From CAZUZS01 sp964624795 (lineage in GTDB: Bacteria > Calditrichota > Calditrichia > RBG-13-44-9), in assembly GCA_964624795.1 (NCBI GenBank), contig CAZUZS010000008.1, positions 1-64,000 on the forward strand: a stretch of 64,000 nucleotides of DNA, in the 5' to 3' direction. Below the pieces are notes generated by a model. It was not told where the DNA came from. It did no database searches and was given only the letters and a program-made list of their open reading frames with translations. Position numbers and translations under genes: made by a program. Below, piece by piece: positions 62,095-64,000 of the stretch (position 1 is its first letter; each line of letters begins with the position of its first letter).

Positions 62095-63792
62095 ATGGGA
62101 AAGATGAAATCACTTTTAATAACCATTAGCGCAATTTTAGTGCTCAACACGTATCTTGCCGCCGCCAGCGATCCCGGAAGCGGGCCGCAGGATGAAACTT
62201 CACAGGCATACCAAAAAGCCTACGGACTCATATTGGATGAAAGCTGGAGCAAAGCCTATTCCGCCCTGGATAATTTTCTGAAAAATTATCCCCGCAGCCG
62301 CTGGACGGATGAGGCCAAATTCTGGCGCTGCTATGCCAACGAGAAAATCAGCAATTCGCTGGAAGATGCCTTTTCCTGCTATTCGAAATTTGTGCAGGAA
62401 AATCCCAAAAGCAAGTGGGCGGACGATGCCAGGTCCAATCTGGTGCGGATCGGGCAGCAATTGGTGAAGGCCGGCAAAGTGGAATATGAAGCCCGCATCC
62501 AGTCTTTCCAAAAAAGTCAAAACGAGGAGCTTGCGCTCTCTGCACTCTACGCGCTGCAGACAATGGGCGATGAAAAAGCGCTCTCCGCCATTCTGGACTT
62601 GTACAAGGAGAATCAAAGCCCGAAGATCAAGGAAAAAATACTGTTTGTTCTCAGCAATTTCGATTCCCCCAAAGCGAAGGAAAAATTGGGTGAAATTGCC
62701 GCCAAAGACACCAGTGTCGCCATCCGGAAAAAGGCGGTTTTCTGGCTGGGACAAAACGCTGAGACAAAGGCAGACATTCAAAAACTGGAAAACAGTGTAA
62801 CAAACGATCCCAGCGAGGAAGTGCGGGAGCAAGCGGTCTTTGCCATTTCGCAGGCGCCTGCTGAACTGGCGATGCCCGCTTTAATCAATATCGCAAAAAA
62901 GAACAGCGATCCCCAGATTCGCGAGAAGGCGGTTTTTTGGCTGGGACAGGATGCCGAAAGCAAAAAGACCATCGAAACGCTGGAATCCATTGTGAACAAC
63001 GATCTCGAACCGGAGGTGCGGGAAAAAGCGATCTTCGCCATCTCGCAAGCTTCGGAGAACCTCGGCGTGCCTTCGCTGATCAAAATCGCGCAGAAAAACG
63101 ATGATCCGAAGTTGCGAGAAAAAGCGGTATTCTGGCTGGGACAGAGCGAACCTTCGCCGGAAATCATTTCGACGCTGGAGAAGATTGTCAATGAAGATCC
63201 CGAAAAGACTGTTCGGGAAAAGGCCATCTTTGCCATCTCTCAAACACCGCACGATGTCGGTATGCCGGCGCTCACCAACATCGCGCAGAAGAATGACGAT
63301 CCCGAGCTGCGTGAGAAAGCAGTGTTCTGGCTGGGACAGGAAGCTAATTCCGAGAACACAATCAAGACACTGGAGTCCATCGTAAATAATGATCCCAATG
63401 AAGCCGTCCGGGAGAAAGCGGTTTTCGCCATTTCGCAGGCGGAACCGAAACTGGGAATGCCCGCCCTCTCAGATATTGCAGAGAAAAACAAAGATCCGAA
63501 GATCAGGGAGAAAGCTGTTTTCTGGCTGGGTCAGGAAGCTAATTCCGAAGACATCATCGAAACATTGCGAAAAATTGCCAACAGGGATTCCGATCCGAGT
63601 GTACGTGAAAAGGCTATATTCGCCATCTCCCAAGCGCCGGAGAACCTGGGCGTCCCGGTACTGATCGATATTGCCAAGAACCACTCCGATTACAACCTGC
63701 GCAAAAAAGCAATCTTCTGGCTGGGACAAAGCAACGATCCCCGTGCCCGTGAAGCGCTGCTGCAGATTGTGGATGAATCGGGCAAGAAATAG
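62095..63792 (+). CDS. secreted TPR/HEAT-repeat solenoid protein
   Basis: The 565-residue protein has a signal peptide (about 1-24). Two TPR-like hairpins follow (38-120, with FLKNYPRSRW and FVQENPKSKWADDA, as in outer-membrane assembly lipoproteins), then a HEAT-repeat array (about 145-560). The array alternates two motifs: FWLGQ at residues 216, 281, 346, 411, 476 and 541, and FAISQ at 249, 314, 379, 444 and 509. Each series is spaced by exactly 65. The protein is probably periplasmic or surface-exposed and binds another protein. It lies directly downstream of an ECF sigma/anti-sigma pair and may belong to its regulon. Confidence 0.9.
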   Translation: MGKMKSLLITISAILVLNTYLAAASDPGSGPQDETSQAYQKAYGLILDESWSKAYSALDNFLKNYPRSRWTDEAKFWRCYANEKISNSLEDAFSCYSKFVQENPKSKWADDARSNLVRIGQQLVKAGKVEYEARIQSFQKSQNEELALSALYALQTMGDEKALSAILDLYKENQSPKIKEKILFVLSNFDSPKAKEKLGEIAAKDTSVAIRKKAVFWLGQNAETKADIQKLENSVTNDPSEEVREQAVFAISQAPAELAMPALINIAKKNSDPQIREKAVFWLGQDAESKKTIETLESIVNNDLEPEVREKAIFAISQASENLGVPSLIKIAQKNDDPKLREKAVFWLGQSEPSPEIISTLEKIVNEDPEKTVREKAIFAISQTPHDVGMPALTNIAQKNDDPELREKAVFWLGQEANSENTIKTLESIVNNDPNEAVREKAVFAISQAEPKLGMPALSDIAEKNKDPKIREKAVFWLGQEANSEDIIETLRKIANRDSDPSVREKAIFAISQAPENLGVPVLIDIAKNHSDYNLRKKAIFWLGQSNDPRAREALLQIVDESGKK

Positions 63793-64000
63793 AACCTCAC
63801 CCCCTTGTTCCCCCTCTCCATATTAGAGAGGGGGTTGCCACGCAGTGGTGGCTATGCCAGAGGATGAGATCAAAATATCATCAAACCAACACCGATTCAG
63901 AAGGATTAACAAAAGAAACCATCAAATAATCTCATTCGGGATGACTTGAAGAAAGTGCCATAAAAATAAACGCCTTTACCGTAAACTCAAATCTGGAGAA
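63793..64000. other. final intergenic stretch
   Basis: It contains copy 5 of the palindrome (63810-63834) and otherwise AT-rich sequence. I see no gene before the window ends. Confidence 0.5.
63810..63834. repeat. C-tract/G-tract palindrome, copy 5
   Basis: CCCCCTCTC (63810-63818) and GAGAGGGGG (63826-63834) flank a 7-base AT loop. The preceding AACCTCACCCCCTTG matches copy 3 almost exactly. Confidence 0.85.

Overview
This 64 kb window is dense bacterial chromosome, roughly half GC, with about 54 protein genes on both strands. No rRNA, tRNA, phage, insertion sequence or CRISPR array was recognised by eye. Several traits suggest an uncultivated member of the FCB group (Calditrichota/KSB1/Ignavibacteria-like), but this is inference. 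The traits are a short primary sigma factor of Bacteroidota type, two secreted proteins with a C-terminal FlgD-like sorting domain of the type IX kind, a GAF-HD-GYP protein, SpoIIE-type phosphatases, and abundant short inverted repeats between genes. The run of exactly 100 N at 57565-57664 looks like a scaffold join.

Layout. 1-8.5 kb: small membrane protein, obg, dprA, a VTT-type membrane protein, a secreted endonuclease/exonuclease/phosphatase-fold protein, a dihydropteridine-reductase-like SDR and an RsmF-type RNA methyltransferase. 8.6-13 kb: a tightly overlapping purF-folB-folK-deoxynucleoside kinase-small membrane protein-HD-GYP operon. 13.3-17.7 kb: carA and carB. 18.6-22.8 kb: a GAF/SpoIIE phosphatase, a PAP2 phosphatase and an RCK channel. 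22.8-33 kb, mostly minus strand: a YfhO protein coupled to a glycosyltransferase, a cupin, Rieske and asparaginase genes, an MFS carrier and a half-size ABC exporter. 33-38.7 kb: glycerate 2-kinase, the ergothioneine pair egtB-egtD and a flavin disulfide oxidoreductase. 38.9-49.8 kb: subtilase, patatin, deoB, a coiled-coil protein, a CapA phosphoesterase, the primary sigma factor, 5'-nucleotidase, larC and a UbiA prenyltransferase. 50-60 kb: a methyltransferase, then a 1000-residue TPR protein, a plug-poor outer-membrane barrel, ExbB, ExbD, TonB and a second SpoIIE phosphatase. 59.6-64 kb: a higBA toxin-antitoxin pair, an ECF sigma factor, its zinc-finger anti-sigma factor and a secreted HEAT-repeat solenoid.

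The two most interesting loci are at the right end. First, TPR protein, barrel, ExbB, ExbD and TonB are co-oriented and partly overlapping, which suggests a dedicated energised envelope machine. Second, the ECF sigma/anti-sigma pair is followed by a protein whose HEAT repeats recur with an exact 65-residue period. Five copies of a C-tract/G-tract palindrome and several other inverted-repeat families are scattered between genes. All functional statements come from reading motifs by eye; no database search was run.
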